From Flavobacterium sp. LHD-85 (GTDB taxonomy: Bacteria > Bacteroidota > Bacteroidia > Flavobacteriales > Flavobacteriaceae), in contig NZ_JAVFVR010000009.1 of the NCBI RefSeq assembly GCF_030929595.1, positions 124,001 to 188,000 on the forward strand: a DNA stretch of 64,000 nt, written 5' to 3'. The notes below the pieces were generated by a model. The model did no database searches, was not told the origin of the DNA, and worked only from the letters and a program-made list of their open reading frames with translations. Below are positions 53,327-62,623 of this stretch, piece by piece; the stretch's first letter is position 1; every line of letters starts with the position of its first letter. The position numbers and the translations under genes were made by a program.

Positions 53327-54004
53327 ATGAAACCCCTTTCCTCAATCTTAAACGCCTTACCACCTACTAAAGTTATTGATGCCTCAATTAATCTTTCTGA
53401 ATATGTACCTTTAAATCTATCGGTTTCAAATCAGGAATTGGTCGATAAAAAACTAGACACTTCAGAGGATTTTGAAAAATATATTTCAAACTATCTGAAA
53501 GAGAACAATGCCAAAGTAGCCTTTGGAGGTTATATAGAAGGTAGATTTTTATACCAAAGAAGCCCCATATTTTTGGACGCTTCAAAACCAGAACGAAATA
53601 TTCATATCGGATTGGATTTATGGGCAGAAGCCGGAACCGAAGTACTTTCAGCTCTGGATGGCAAGGTCCATAGTTTTAAAAATAATGTTGGTTTGGGCGA
53701 TTATGGCCCTACTATTATATTGGAACACGAAGTTGAAAAGGAAAAATTTTATACTTTATACGGACATTTATCGTTAGAAAGTATAGAGAATCTAAAGATC
53801 GGAGACTATTTTAAGAAAGGTGAAAAAATTGCCAGCTTAGGAAATGCCTCAGTAAATGGAGATTATGCCCCTCATGTCCATTTTCAAATCATCCACAATA
53901 TTGGTGATTATCACGGAGACTATCCTGGTGTCTGCAATACAGACGACCTAAACTTTTATATTGAAAATTGTCCCGATCCTAACTTATTATTAAAAATTAC
54001 TTAA
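53327..54004 (+). CDS. M23-family (LytM) metallopeptidase domain protein
   Basis: A 225-residue protein with a LytM endopeptidase domain. The zinc ligands lie in NIHIGLDLW, and LYGHLS and HVHFQI supply the other His residues (H-x-H motif). M23 enzymes cut peptidoglycan cross-links. No signal peptide is visible, so it may be cytoplasmic or use another export route, which is unusual. It lies 3 nt after the spermidine-synthase-like gene. Confidence 0.87.
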   Translation: MKPLSSILNALPPTKVIDASINLSEYVPLNLSVSNQELVDKKLDTSEDFEKYISNYLKENNAKVAFGGYIEGRFLYQRSPIFLDASKPERNIHIGLDLWAEAGTEVLSALDGKVHSFKNNVGLGDYGPTIILEHEVEKEKFYTLYGHLSLESIENLKIGDYFKKGEKIASLGNASVNGDYAPHVHFQIIHNIGDYHGDYPGVCNTDDLNFYIENCPDPNLLLKIT

Positions 54005-54010
54005 ATAGTT

Positions 54011-54487
54011 ATGAAGAAAGCAGGATTGATTATATGTTTGTTGTTATTAATCGGATGTAAATCTAAAACCGTAAGCAGAGATACAGAAGATTTGAAAATT
54101 AAAAAGGTTTCTGGAGCAGATGTAAATGCAAATCAGCAGCGTAAAGCGTATGATTTAGGAAAGAGAGTCTTGGAAACTTGTAATACTTCAAAATTTAAAC
54201 CTTTTAATGAAACTGAAGTAACTAAAACGGTTATGGAAAACACAACTGAAGAACGTTTAACCAAAACCTGCCAAAGATTTAGACAATACTACGGAAGTTT
54301 TATAGATTTAAAATTAGATGGAGTTTACAAAACCAAACATGAAGTCATTTACCGCTATCATGCTTTATACACAAAAAAAGTAGCCAATAAAGAGCTGCGT
54401 ATTTTTGTAAATGAAGACAATCTCATTTCTGCCATAAAATCTATGGATTGGGATGAGAAATTTGATGCCAAATTAGCCGATCAATAA
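54011..54487 (+). CDS. Hypothetical lipoprotein
   Basis: A 158-residue lipoprotein with signal peptide and lipobox LIGC (MKKAGLIICLLLLIGCKSK). A helical, charged mature part ends in a beta-rich C-terminus (GVYKTKHEVIYRYHALYTKK), which resembles small NTF2/DUF3887-type domains but is not assignable. It lies 6 nt after the M23 gene and 12 nt before the next exported protein, in one operon. Confidence 0.75.
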   Translation: MKKAGLIICLLLLIGCKSKTVSRDTEDLKIKKVSGADVNANQQRKAYDLGKRVLETCNTSKFKPFNETEVTKTVMENTTEERLTKTCQRFRQYYGSFIDLKLDGVYKTKHEVIYRYHALYTKKVANKELRIFVNEDNLISAIKSMDWDEKFDAKLADQ

Positions 54488-54499
54488 ATTACGATACCT

Positions 54500-55024
54500 A
54501 TGAATTTTAAACTGCCAATTCTTCTTTTATTATTTGTTTCAACTTTTGCTTCAGCACAGCAAACCATAAGCGTAAAAGGTTCTGCACCTTATCCTGCCAC
54601 ACAAGAATATACTTTCATCTGCGAAAAATATGCTTACTCCGGTGAAATAAATGTGCAGATAGCCAAAACAGAAAAAGGCGGTATTTTAAAACTAACCATT
54701 TCTACAGCAAGCGACAAAGCAAAGATTGCTGGTGGTGTTTACGTCGATTTGACAAATGCCGATGTAATTGCCTGCACAGACAAAAATGTAAAAGAATCTG
54801 CAGACGGAAAAACGACCGCCTATTACTATTTTACACCAGCAGAATGGCTGAAACTTAAAAAGACTGATATTTACGCTGTACGATTTATAATTGCAGGTGG
54901 ACCAGATATTTCAGGTAATCTAACAGGGCACTTTACAGCTTATAGTAAAGTGAAATATTTCTCAACAGCATTTGATAAAACTAAAAAAACATTTGATACA
55001 GCTAAAGAAATTAGTGTTTTGTAG
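54500..55024 (+). CDS. Hypothetical exported protein
   Basis: A 174-residue protein with signal peptide MNFKLPILLLLFVSTFASAQ. The mature part is beta-rich (SVKGSAPYPATQEYTFICEK...). No family was recognised. It is part of the run starting at 52658. Confidence 0.7.
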   Translation: MNFKLPILLLLFVSTFASAQQTISVKGSAPYPATQEYTFICEKYAYSGEINVQIAKTEKGGILKLTISTASDKAKIAGGVYVDLTNADVIACTDKNVKESADGKTTAYYYFTPAEWLKLKKTDIYAVRFIIAGGPDISGNLTGHFTAYSKVKYFSTAFDKTKKTFDTAKEISVL

Positions 55025-55072
55025 TGATTTTTTAATATAATAAATCTTATATTTAACATAAATATTTTTTTT

Positions 55073-55543
55073 ATGAACTCAAATGAAGCCTTGATTGCAA
55101 AATTTTATACCGCTTTCGCCAATGCTGACGCCAAAACAATGAGCGAATGTTATCATCCGAAAGTTCATTTTATTGATCCAGCTTTTGGTTTGTTAAAAGA
55201 AGAACAGGTTTCTAAGATGTGGGAAATGCTACTTTTAAAAAGTAAAGGCAATTTAAAAATTGAATTTTCAAATGTAAAAGCAGACGATTCCACCGGTTCA
55301 GCAAATTGGATCGCTACTTACAATTTTAGCAAAACCAACAGAAAAGTCATTAATAAAATTTCAGCAGAATTTATATTCCAAGACGGGCTAATTATCAAAC
55401 ATACCGATAATTTTGATGTTTGGAAATGGTCAAAACAAGCCTTTGGCTTAACTGGCTATTTATTAGGCTGGACAGGATTTTTTCAGCAAAAAGTGCAATC
55501 ACAAGCCTTATCTGCTCTGAAACAATTTCAGAACAGTATATAA
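55073..55543 (+). CDS. SnoaL/NTF2-like protein
   Basis: A 156-residue NTF2-fold protein. NEALIAKFYTAFANADAKTM and SECYHPKVHFIDPAFG are the typical start, with FQDGLIIKHTDNFDVWKWS as the later strand-helix pair. Members bind small hydrophobic ligands or act as isomerases and cyclases. It follows the exported protein by 48 nt and precedes the APC permease. Confidence 0.88.
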   Translation: MNSNEALIAKFYTAFANADAKTMSECYHPKVHFIDPAFGLLKEEQVSKMWEMLLLKSKGNLKIEFSNVKADDSTGSANWIATYNFSKTNRKVINKISAEFIFQDGLIIKHTDNFDVWKWSKQAFGLTGYLLGWTGFFQQKVQSQALSALKQFQNSI

Positions 55544-55651
55544 TTTGGATAATACATAAGTATTTGCCAAATGTAAATTTCAGTATCTGCCTCACGCTCG
55601 ATTATAATTATTTGTTTTTAATTTTAATAAAAGTGTTAATTCTAAATACTG

Positions 55652-57394
55652 ATGAAAGAAATCGTACACAAAAAATTAAATCAATTACAGGCAACTGCAA
55701 TCTGCGGAAACGATATTAGTTCTTCATGCCTCTACGTTTCGGCTTTAACCATTTTATACGCAGGACAATACGCTTGGATTTCACTTCTAATTGTTGCTGT
55801 TGTCTTATTTCTTTTCAGAAAAATTTATGCAGAAGTTGTTGGAGCCATTCCTTTAAATGGTGGCGCTTATAACGTTTTATTAAATACTTCCACAAAACGT
55901 TTAGCTTCTGTAGCTGCAACATTAACCGTTTTGTCCTATATGGCAACCGCCGTAATTTCGGCTTCAGAGGGAATGCATTATTTGCACGGAATTTTTGAAG
56001 GTCTTAATGTCACTATTGCAACAGTAGTCGTCTTGGTTCTTTTTACCGGATTAGCCATTTTAGGAATCGGAGAATCTGCATTCGTCGCCGTAATCATTTT
56101 TATGACCCATATTGGAACTTTGACTTTGCTGGTTCTAGCATCGGCTTGGTTTGTTTTAATGAACGGTTTAGATACATTTCATATAAATTGGCAAACACCT
56201 ATTGCTTCTGGAAGCATAAAAACTGCTCTTTTTCTGGGATTTTCTGCCGCCATGTTAGGAATATCAGGTTTTGAAAGTTCTGCCAATTTTGTAGAGGAAC
56301 AAGAACATGGTGTTTTCACCAAAACGCTTCGCAATATGTGGGGAATCGTGAGTTTCTTCAATCCCGTAATTGCCATTTTGTTAATTAGTGTAATTCCACT
56401 GACAGAAGTTGGAGAAAACAAAGAATCACTTCTCGCTCATTTAGGTGAAACAACTGGAGGTTCATGGCTCGCTTGGCTTATTTCTATAGATGCCGTACTT
56501 GTGCTTTGCGGAGCCGTTTTAACTTCATTCGTTGGTGTTTCTGGACTTTTAAACCGAATGACTTTAGATAGAATTTTGCCCAACTATTTTCTAAAACAAA
56601 ACAAAAGAGGTTCTCATTACCGAATCGTTATAAGTTTTCTAATTCTTTGCTTGTCCGTTCTTTTTGCAACAAATGGGCACTTAGAATCTTTGGCTGGAGT
56701 TTATACTTTTTCTTTTTTGGCTGTCATGGCTCTTTTCGGAATTGGAAATTTACTTTTAAAATACAAACGCAGCAAACTCCCAAGACCAGAACGTGCCCGA
56801 GGCATTGCAGTTGTAACCGCTGTGACTTTTGTAATTGCTGCCTTTATTGGAAATATGCGTTTAAATATCAACTCTTTCTATACATTTTTGCAATATATGA
56901 TTCCAGCTTTAATTTTTATCGGCATCATGCTTAATCGTGTCATGTTAATACGTTTATTAATTGAAGCTTTAGAATATTTTTATCAGCCTCTCCGTAAAAT
57001 AGTAATATTGAGTAATCGCTATTTGGAAAAGTTAAGCTCTAAGATTAATTCTCAAGAATTTGTATTTTTTACAAAAGGCGACGACATTACAATTTTAAAC
57101 AAGGTTTTGCAGTATGTAGAAGACAATGAAACTACAAAGAAATTAAAAATTGTTCATGTCAAAAAAGATGCTGTAGATAACGAAGCGCTCAAAAAAGATT
57201 TGGAAGTCTTAGATCGCGCTTACGACGGACTAGATATCGAATTTATAGAAATTGAAGGCGTATTTGGTCCCGAAATTATAGATGAACTTTCTCAAAAATG
57301 GAACATTCCAAAAAACTTTATGTTTATTGGTTCACCAGGAAATAGATTCTCCTACCGAGTTGCCGATCTTGGCGGCGTAAGATTGATTATGTGA
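55652..57394 (+). CDS. APC-superfamily amino acid permease
   Basis: A 580-residue transporter. Twelve hydrophobic helices are visible up to about residue 440, beginning with LQATAICGNDISSSCLYVSA, the flexible glycine-rich helix 1 typical of APC carriers. The last 120 residues are a soluble cytoplasmic domain (LKIVHVKKDAVDNEALKKDL... FMFIGSPGNRFSYRVADLGG). It probably imports an amino acid or polyamine. It is the last rightward gene of the 52.6-57.4 kb region, 108 bp from the SnoaL gene. Confidence 0.9.
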   Translation: MKEIVHKKLNQLQATAICGNDISSSCLYVSALTILYAGQYAWISLLIVAVVLFLFRKIYAEVVGAIPLNGGAYNVLLNTSTKRLASVAATLTVLSYMATAVISASEGMHYLHGIFEGLNVTIATVVVLVLFTGLAILGIGESAFVAVIIFMTHIGTLTLLVLASAWFVLMNGLDTFHINWQTPIASGSIKTALFLGFSAAMLGISGFESSANFVEEQEHGVFTKTLRNMWGIVSFFNPVIAILLISVIPLTEVGENKESLLAHLGETTGGSWLAWLISIDAVLVLCGAVLTSFVGVSGLLNRMTLDRILPNYFLKQNKRGSHYRIVISFLILCLSVLFATNGHLESLAGVYTFSFLAVMALFGIGNLLLKYKRSKLPRPERARGIAVVTAVTFVIAAFIGNMRLNINSFYTFLQYMIPALIFIGIMLNRVMLIRLLIEALEYFYQPLRKIVILSNRYLEKLSSKINSQEFVFFTKGDDITILNKVLQYVEDNETTKKLKIVHVKKDAVDNEALKKDLEVLDRAYDGLDIEFIEIEGVFGPEIIDELSQKWNIPKNFMFIGSPGNRFSYRVADLGGVRLIM

Positions 57395-57485
57395 ATATCA
57401 GGTCTTTTCCTTTGCGACCTCAATAAAGACAAAGATTATTAAACAAAATCAATACGAATCTTAGCGCTCTTTGCGTTAAAAAAAA

Positions 57486-57551
57486 TAGCCACAGATTAAA
57501 AAATTAAGGAGATTTTAAAAAATCAGCGTTAATCTGTATAATCTGTGGCTA
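57486..57551. repeat. Inverted repeat TAGCCACAGATTA...TAATCTGTGGCTA
   Basis: 13-bp perfect arms (57486-57498 and 57539-57551) between the convergent permease and aminotransferase genes. The arm is shared with 59794-59956, so it belongs to the same family. Confidence 0.85.
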
Positions 57552-57581
57552 AAGAGTTTTTAGCTATCTGAAGTTATAGAT

Positions 57582-59069
57582 CTAAGATTTAAACCAACTT
57601 TCAACTAATTCATCTTCAAACGAAGTTGCATCTTTATGAATAAACTCATTACGGTTTTTATCGTAAGAATAATCCAAAGCCCATGTTTTATGATTTGCCG
57701 CTAATTCTTTGATGCTATTGCAAACAAAAGCAATTTCTTCATCAGTTGTTGTTGGGTGAATCGACATTCTAATCCATCCTGGTTTTTTGATTAAATCACC
57801 AATCGTAATTTCATTAACCAATTTATTAGAAGTTTCCTGATCAACATGCAATAAATAATGGCCGTAAGTTCCTGCACAACTGCATCCTCCTCTAGTCTGA
57901 ATTCCAAAACGATCATTTAAGATTTTTACCCCTAAATTGAAGTGAAGATCATCAATAAAAAACGAAATTACGCCAAGACGTTCTTTGTGCTGTCCAGCTA
58001 AAATTTTAATATTAGAAACAGGATCCAATTGAGAGAAAACGTAATCAACAATTTCATGTTCACGTTCCATAATGTTTTCAATCCCCATTTCCTCCTTAAG
58101 CTCAATTGCCAGCGCAGTTTTAATAACTTGAAGGAAACCAGGCGTTCCGCCATCTTCACGATCTTCAATGTTATCAATATACTTATGCTCTCCCCAAGGA
58201 TTTGTCCAGCTCACGGTTCCTCCGCCTGGGCAATCAGGAATCATGTTGTTGTATAACTTTTTGTTGAAAATCAAAACTCCAGAAGTTCCAGGTCCGCCTA
58301 AGAATTTATGAGGCGACATAAAAACAGCATCCAAATAAGATTCTGGATCTGCCGGATGCATATCAATTTCTACATATGGCCCAGAACAGGCAAAATCAAC
58401 AAAACATACACCATTGTATTGATGCATTAGTTTTGCAGCTTCATGAAAAGGAGTTCTTAGCCCCGTAACATTCGAACAAGCCGTAATAGAAGCAATTTTG
58501 ATAGTTCTATCTTTATATTTCTCCAATAAAGCTTCAAGACTCTCTAAATGAAAAAGCCCTTTCTCGCAAGACGGAATAATCTCAACATCTGCAATAGTTT
58601 CTAGCCACGAAGTCTGATTAGAATGGTGCTCCATATGCGAAATAAAAACAATAGGTTTTTTCTCTGCTGGAACAGTTGTAAAACTTTTTAAGTTTTCAGG
58701 AATTTTTAATCCTAAAATACGCTGAAATTTATTGATAACTCCCGTCATTCCGGTTCCATCCGTAATTAAAACATCATCATTGTTTGCATTGGCATGACGC
58801 TTAATAATATGTCTGGCATGGTGGTACGCTTTTGTCATAGCCGTACCAGATACAGTCGTTTCAGTATGTGTATTGGCTACAAATGGTCCAAACTGATTTA
58901 ATAGTTTTTCCTCAATCGGACGATATAACCTTCCGCTGGCAGTCCAATCTGTGTAAATTATTGATTTTCTGCCATAAGGCGAAGTAAATTCTTGATTTAT
59001 ACCGACAATATTCTGTCTAAATTCCTGGAAATAAGTTTCCAGTGTCATGGTACTATTTTTGCTATTCAT
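57582..59069 (-). CDS. Class-V aminotransferase-fold PLP enzyme
   Basis: A 495-residue PLP enzyme related to cysteine desulfurases. The PLP Lys is in MSPHKFLGGPGTSG, FVDFACSGPYVEIDMHP holds the cofactor Asp, and HMEHHSNQTSWLETIADV supplies the base-stacking His. The C-terminal RGGCSCAGTYGHYLL contains Cys residues. Exact substrate is unknown. The start is the ATG at 59067-59069; an upstream ATG (59132) lies before the -7 box at 59093 and is rejected. Confidence 0.88.
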   Translation of the reverse strand: MNSKNSTMTLETYFQEFRQNIVGINQEFTSPYGRKSIIYTDWTASGRLYRPIEEKLLNQFGPFVANTHTETTVSGTAMTKAYHHARHIIKRHANANNDDVLITDGTGMTGVINKFQRILGLKIPENLKSFTTVPAEKKPIVFISHMEHHSNQTSWLETIADVEIIPSCEKGLFHLESLEALLEKYKDRTIKIASITACSNVTGLRTPFHEAAKLMHQYNGVCFVDFACSGPYVEIDMHPADPESYLDAVFMSPHKFLGGPGTSGVLIFNKKLYNNMIPDCPGGGTVSWTNPWGEHKYIDNIEDREDGGTPGFLQVIKTALAIELKEEMGIENIMEREHEIVDYVFSQLDPVSNIKILAGQHKERLGVISFFIDDLHFNLGVKILNDRFGIQTRGGCSCAGTYGHYLLHVDQETSNKLVNEITIGDLIKKPGWIRMSIHPTTTDEEIAFVCNSIKELAANHKTWALDYSYDKNRNEFIHKDATSFEDELVESWFKS

Positions 59070-59092
59070 TAGTTGTGCCTTGTGTTTGACTG

Positions 59093-59100
59093 CAAATATA
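59093..59100 (-). promoter_or_regulatory. -7 box of the aminotransferase gene
   Basis: Minus strand TATATTTG, 24 bp upstream of the chosen ATG. No TTG lies at the standard distance upstream. Confidence 0.6.
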
Positions 59101-59252
59101 TATAGTTTTTTATAAAATTGCGAATTTATCAATAGTAAACTTCAAACACTATATTACTGTTTGGTATTTTTAGTTAAAACAACTTTTTTTTAATAAATTA
59201 TCATAATATCCTATCGAATTAATAGGCATTAAATTTAAAGAAAGTAATATTT

Positions 59253-59786
59253 ATGGAGAATTTATCTGTAGCTACCTTTGGTGGCGGATGTTTTTGGTGT
59301 ATAGAAGCTGTAATTCAGCGTTTAAAAGGAATAGAATCTATAAAATCGGGTTATTCAGACGGATTTATAAAAAATCCAGCGTATCGTGAAGTATGTACGG
59401 GAAGAACAGGACATGCCGAAGTGATTCAAGTGACTTTCAACCCTGACATAATTTCATATCATGACTTAATTTTCATTTTCATGACAAGTCATGATCCGAC
59501 AACTTTAAATCGTCAAGGTGGCGATAGTGGAACCCAATACCGTTCGATAATTTTATATCACGATGATACGCAAAAAGCAATTGCCGAAAAAGTTTTTGAA
59601 GAAGTGCAGCCTGCTTACGCAGATCCAATTGTAACGCAACTAAAGCCTTTTGAAGTTTTTTATGAAGCTGAAGATTATCATCAAAACTATTATAATGAAA
59701 ATTCAGAAGCTGGATATTGCCAAGTTGTAATTGATCCAAAAATTCAAAAACTTAAAAAAATGTATGCTGATATGCTAATTGGCTAA
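59253..59786 (+). CDS. msrA: Peptide-methionine (S)-S-oxide reductase
   Basis: A 177-residue repair enzyme that reduces methionine-S-sulfoxide using thioredoxin. The catalytic Cys13 is in GGGCFWCIEAV and GYSDG and GHAEVIQVTF are conserved. It acts in the cytoplasm; no MsrB domain is fused and no msrB gene is next to it. A composite repeat follows the stop. Confidence 0.95.
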   Translation: MENLSVATFGGGCFWCIEAVIQRLKGIESIKSGYSDGFIKNPAYREVCTGRTGHAEVIQVTFNPDIISYHDLIFIFMTSHDPTTLNRQGGDSGTQYRSIILYHDDTQKAIAEKVFEEVQPAYADPIVTQLKPFEVFYEAEDYHQNYYNENSEAGYCQVVIDPKIQKLKKMYADMLIG

Positions 59787-59793
59787 TTTTAAG

Positions 59794-59956
59794 TTTGCCA
59801 CAGATTAAAAAGATTAAAGATTGGAATTATTTATGAATTGAATTGTTACCCTGAGCGAAGTCGAAGGGCGCTCCAATTGAACCGAGGCTTCGACTTCGCT
59901 CAGCCTGACAAATACTAGAATAATAAATCCGTTTGATCTATATAATCTGTGGCAAA
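59794..59956. repeat. Nested inverted repeat between msrA and selO
   Basis: The outer arms TTTGCCACAGATTA (59794-59807) and TAATCTGTGGCAAA (59943-59956) enclose an inner pair, CTGAGCGAAGTCGAAG (59851-59866) with CTTCGACTTCGCTCAG (59888-59903). The inner motif looks like an independent repeat inserted into the outer one. The right arm reaches within 20 bp of the selO start. Confidence 0.88.
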
Positions 59957-59975
59957 AAGAAAGAAAAACAACAAA

Positions 59976-61544
59976 ATGAAAAATCTTAAAATAAATAATC
60001 GATTTACTGCCGAATTGCCAGCAGATCCAGATTTGACGAATGAGATTCGTCAAGTTAAGAACACTCTATTTTCATATGTAAATCCAACAAAACCCTCAAA
60101 CCCAAAATTGATTCACGCTTCTGAAGAAGTGGCTGAATTAGTTGGAATTTCTAAGGACGAAATTAAATCAGAACAGTTTTTAAATATTTTTTCAGGAAAA
60201 GAAATTCTTCCAGAAACACAGCCGTTTGCCATGTGCTATGCGGGACATCAGTTTGGAAATTGGGCTGGACAATTGGGCGATGGACGTGCAATTAATCTAA
60301 CTGAAGTTGAAAACAATAATCAGTTTTACACATTGCAGTTAAAAGGCGCAGGAAAAACTCCATATTCTAGAACGGCAGATGGCTTGGCTGTTTTACGCTC
60401 TTCTATAAGAGAATATTTATGTGCTGAAGCAATGTATAATTTGGGCGTTCCCACTACCCGATCGCTTTCACTTGCCCTTTCTGGAGATCAGGTTTTAAGA
60501 GATGTTTTATATAACGGGAATCCTGCTTATGAAAAAGGTGCCATTGTATGCCGTGTAGCTCCTTCTTTCATTCGTTTTGGTAGCTACGAAATGCTTACAG
60601 CTAGAAACGAGCTAAAAAACTTAAAGCAATTTGTAGAATTTACTATTAAGCACTATTTCCCTGAAATTACTGGAGAGCCAAAAGAACAGTATCTGCAGTT
60701 CTTTCAAAAAGTTGCCGATACAACTCGAGAAATGATCCTGCATTGGCAACGTGTTGGATTTGTTCACGGTGTAATGAACACCGATAATATGTCCATTCAC
60801 GGAATTACGATCGATTACGGTCCTTATGGCTGGCTTGAAAATTATGACCCAGACTGGACTCCAAACACAACCGACAGTCAAAATAGAAGATACCGTTTCG
60901 GAAATCAGCCACAGGTGGCACAGTGGAATTTATTTCAATTGGCAAATGCGCTTTATCCATTAGTTAATGAAGCGGCGCCTCTTGAAAAAATATTAGATAC
61001 GTTTATAACTGATTTTGAAAAAGATTACAAAATAATGTTCTTGAGCAAATTAGGAATATTTACTTCAAGTGAAGCTGATGATAAAATCATTAAAGGTATA
61101 GAAGAAATTTTGCAGTTATCAGAAACTGATATGACCATATTTTTTAGAAATCTTAGTAAGATTAAAAAAGATGATTCTGTAGAACAAGCATTCGAAAAAA
61201 TAGAATACGCATTTTATATTCCAGAAGAAATAAGAGAAAATATTCTAGACGCTTGGCAAAAATGGTTTACAGTTTATTTGAAAAGATTAAACTCTGAAAC
61301 ACTTTCAGATGAAGAAAGAACTTCAAAAATGAATCAAATTAATCCAAAATATGTATTGCGAAATTATATGGCACAATTGGCTATTGATGCAGCAGACAAA
61401 GAGGATTATACTTTGGTTGATGAATTATTTCAGCTTCTGAAAAATCCGTATGACGAGCAGCCCGAATCTGAAAAATGGTTTGCAAAACGTCCAGATTGGG
61501 CAAGAACAAAAGTTGGCTGTTCAATGCTTTCATGCAGTTCTTAA
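59976..61544 (+). CDS. selO: SelO-family protein adenylyltransferase (YdiU)
   Basis: A 522-residue pseudokinase-fold enzyme that AMPylates proteins in redox responses. LQLKGAGKTPYSRTADGLAV and LSLALSGDQVLRDVL carry the flipped nucleotide pocket, NTDNMSIHGITIDYGPYGWL holds the metal Asp, and the C-terminal CSMLSCSS retains Cys where others have Sec. The start is the ATG at 59976; a GTG at 59949 lies in the repeat. Its pairing with msrA suggests oxidative-stress function. Confidence 0.93.
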   Translation: MKNLKINNRFTAELPADPDLTNEIRQVKNTLFSYVNPTKPSNPKLIHASEEVAELVGISKDEIKSEQFLNIFSGKEILPETQPFAMCYAGHQFGNWAGQLGDGRAINLTEVENNNQFYTLQLKGAGKTPYSRTADGLAVLRSSIREYLCAEAMYNLGVPTTRSLSLALSGDQVLRDVLYNGNPAYEKGAIVCRVAPSFIRFGSYEMLTARNELKNLKQFVEFTIKHYFPEITGEPKEQYLQFFQKVADTTREMILHWQRVGFVHGVMNTDNMSIHGITIDYGPYGWLENYDPDWTPNTTDSQNRRYRFGNQPQVAQWNLFQLANALYPLVNEAAPLEKILDTFITDFEKDYKIMFLSKLGIFTSSEADDKIIKGIEEILQLSETDMTIFFRNLSKIKKDDSVEQAFEKIEYAFYIPEEIRENILDAWQKWFTVYLKRLNSETLSDEERTSKMNQINPKYVLRNYMAQLAIDAADKEDYTLVDELFQLLKNPYDEQPESEKWFAKRPDWARTKVGCSMLSCSS

Positions 61545-61550
61545 TTTTTT

Positions 61551-61648
61551 TTTGCCACGAATTACACAAATTTAAACAAATATTTTTCCCAGTTTAATTC
61601 TACTTAAAGCGAATAAAATTGGTGCAAATTTGTGTAATTCGTGGCAAA
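61551..61648. repeat. Long inverted repeat TTTGCCACGAATTACACAAATTT
   Basis: 23-bp perfect arms (61551-61573 and 61626-61648) directly after the selO stop and before the convergent YpdA gene. Such arms would form a strong hairpin in RNA from both strands and could end both transcripts. Confidence 0.88.
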
Positions 61649-61653
61649 CTTTT

Positions 61654-62622
61654 TTAATTTGAGCTAATATAATCTACAATCAAATTAGCTTGAATTCTAG
61701 AGTTTTCTATAAACCATTTATGTGTCTGCATTCCTCCGCACACAACGCCAGCGAGAAACAAACCTTCTACATTAGTTTCCATTGTATCAGGATTATAAAC
61801 CGGAATTTTTAGTTCATCAGCAGAAAGCTGAATTCCAATTTTTTCCAGAAAATTCAAATCAGGTTTGTAGCCAGTTAATGCCAAAACAAAGTCATTTTCA
61901 ATTGTAATTTTTCCGTTTGGTGTCTGAATTTCTACTTTACCTTCCTTAATTTCAGTAATATTTGATTCGAAATAAGCTTTAATACTTCCTTCGGCGATAC
62001 GGTTTTCAATATCCGGTTTCACCCAATATTTTACACGATTATTAATTTCGTTTTTACGGATTACCATCGTAACCTCTGCTCCTTTCCTCCAACACTCCAA
62101 AGCAGCATCTACAGAAGAATTATTCGCTCCAACAACCAAAACTTTTCTAAAAGCATATTCGTGTGCTTCTTTATAATAATGACGCACTTTTGGAAGGTTT
62201 TCACCCAAAACATTCATTTCAATCGGAATATCATAAAAGCCAGTTGCAATTATGACATTCTTTGATTCGTAATTACATTTATCAGTTGTAATTCTAAAAA
62301 TGTTTTGATTCTTCACTATTTCAGTTACTTTTTCAAATAAATTGATATTGAATTTAAAATAGCGATGAATATTTCTGTAGTATTCTAAAGCTTCTTGTCG
62401 TCCAGGTTTCGGCGCCAAACAGTTAAACGGAATCCCGCCAATTTCTAATCTTTCTGCAGTAGAGAAAAAAGTCATATAAAGCGGGTAGTTAAAAATACTA
62501 TTAACAATCGCACCTTTTTCTATAATTACATATTTTAAATTTTTCTTTTCAGCTTCTATTGCGCAAGCAAGTCCAATTGGTCCACCACCTACTATAACAA
62601 GGTCATAAATTGATTCTGTCAT
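61654..62622 (-). CDS. ypdA: YpdA-like bacillithiol disulfide reductase
   Basis: A 322-residue FAD/NAD(P)H thioredoxin-reductase-fold enzyme. The FAD loop is VIVGGGPIGLACAIEAE and the NAD(P) loop VLVVGANNSSVDAALECW; the C-terminal FAD part is VEGLFLAGVVCGGMQTHKW. It lacks the CxxC pair of thioredoxin reductase and matches YpdA, which recycles bacillithiol disulfide. Bacillithiol occurs in some Bacteroidota. It lies 1 nt after the CYTH gene, so it is cotranscribed with it. Confidence 0.9.
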   Translation of the reverse strand: MTESIYDLVIVGGGPIGLACAIEAEKKNLKYVIIEKGAIVNSIFNYPLYMTFFSTAERLEIGGIPFNCLAPKPGRQEALEYYRNIHRYFKFNINLFEKVTEIVKNQNIFRITTDKCNYESKNVIIATGFYDIPIEMNVLGENLPKVRHYYKEAHEYAFRKVLVVGANNSSVDAALECWRKGAEVTMVIRKNEINNRVKYWVKPDIENRIAEGSIKAYFESNITEIKEGKVEIQTPNGKITIENDFVLALTGYKPDLNFLEKIGIQLSADELKIPVYNPDTMETNVEGLFLAGVVCGGMQTHKWFIENSRIQANLIVDYISSN

Positions 62623-62623
62623 T

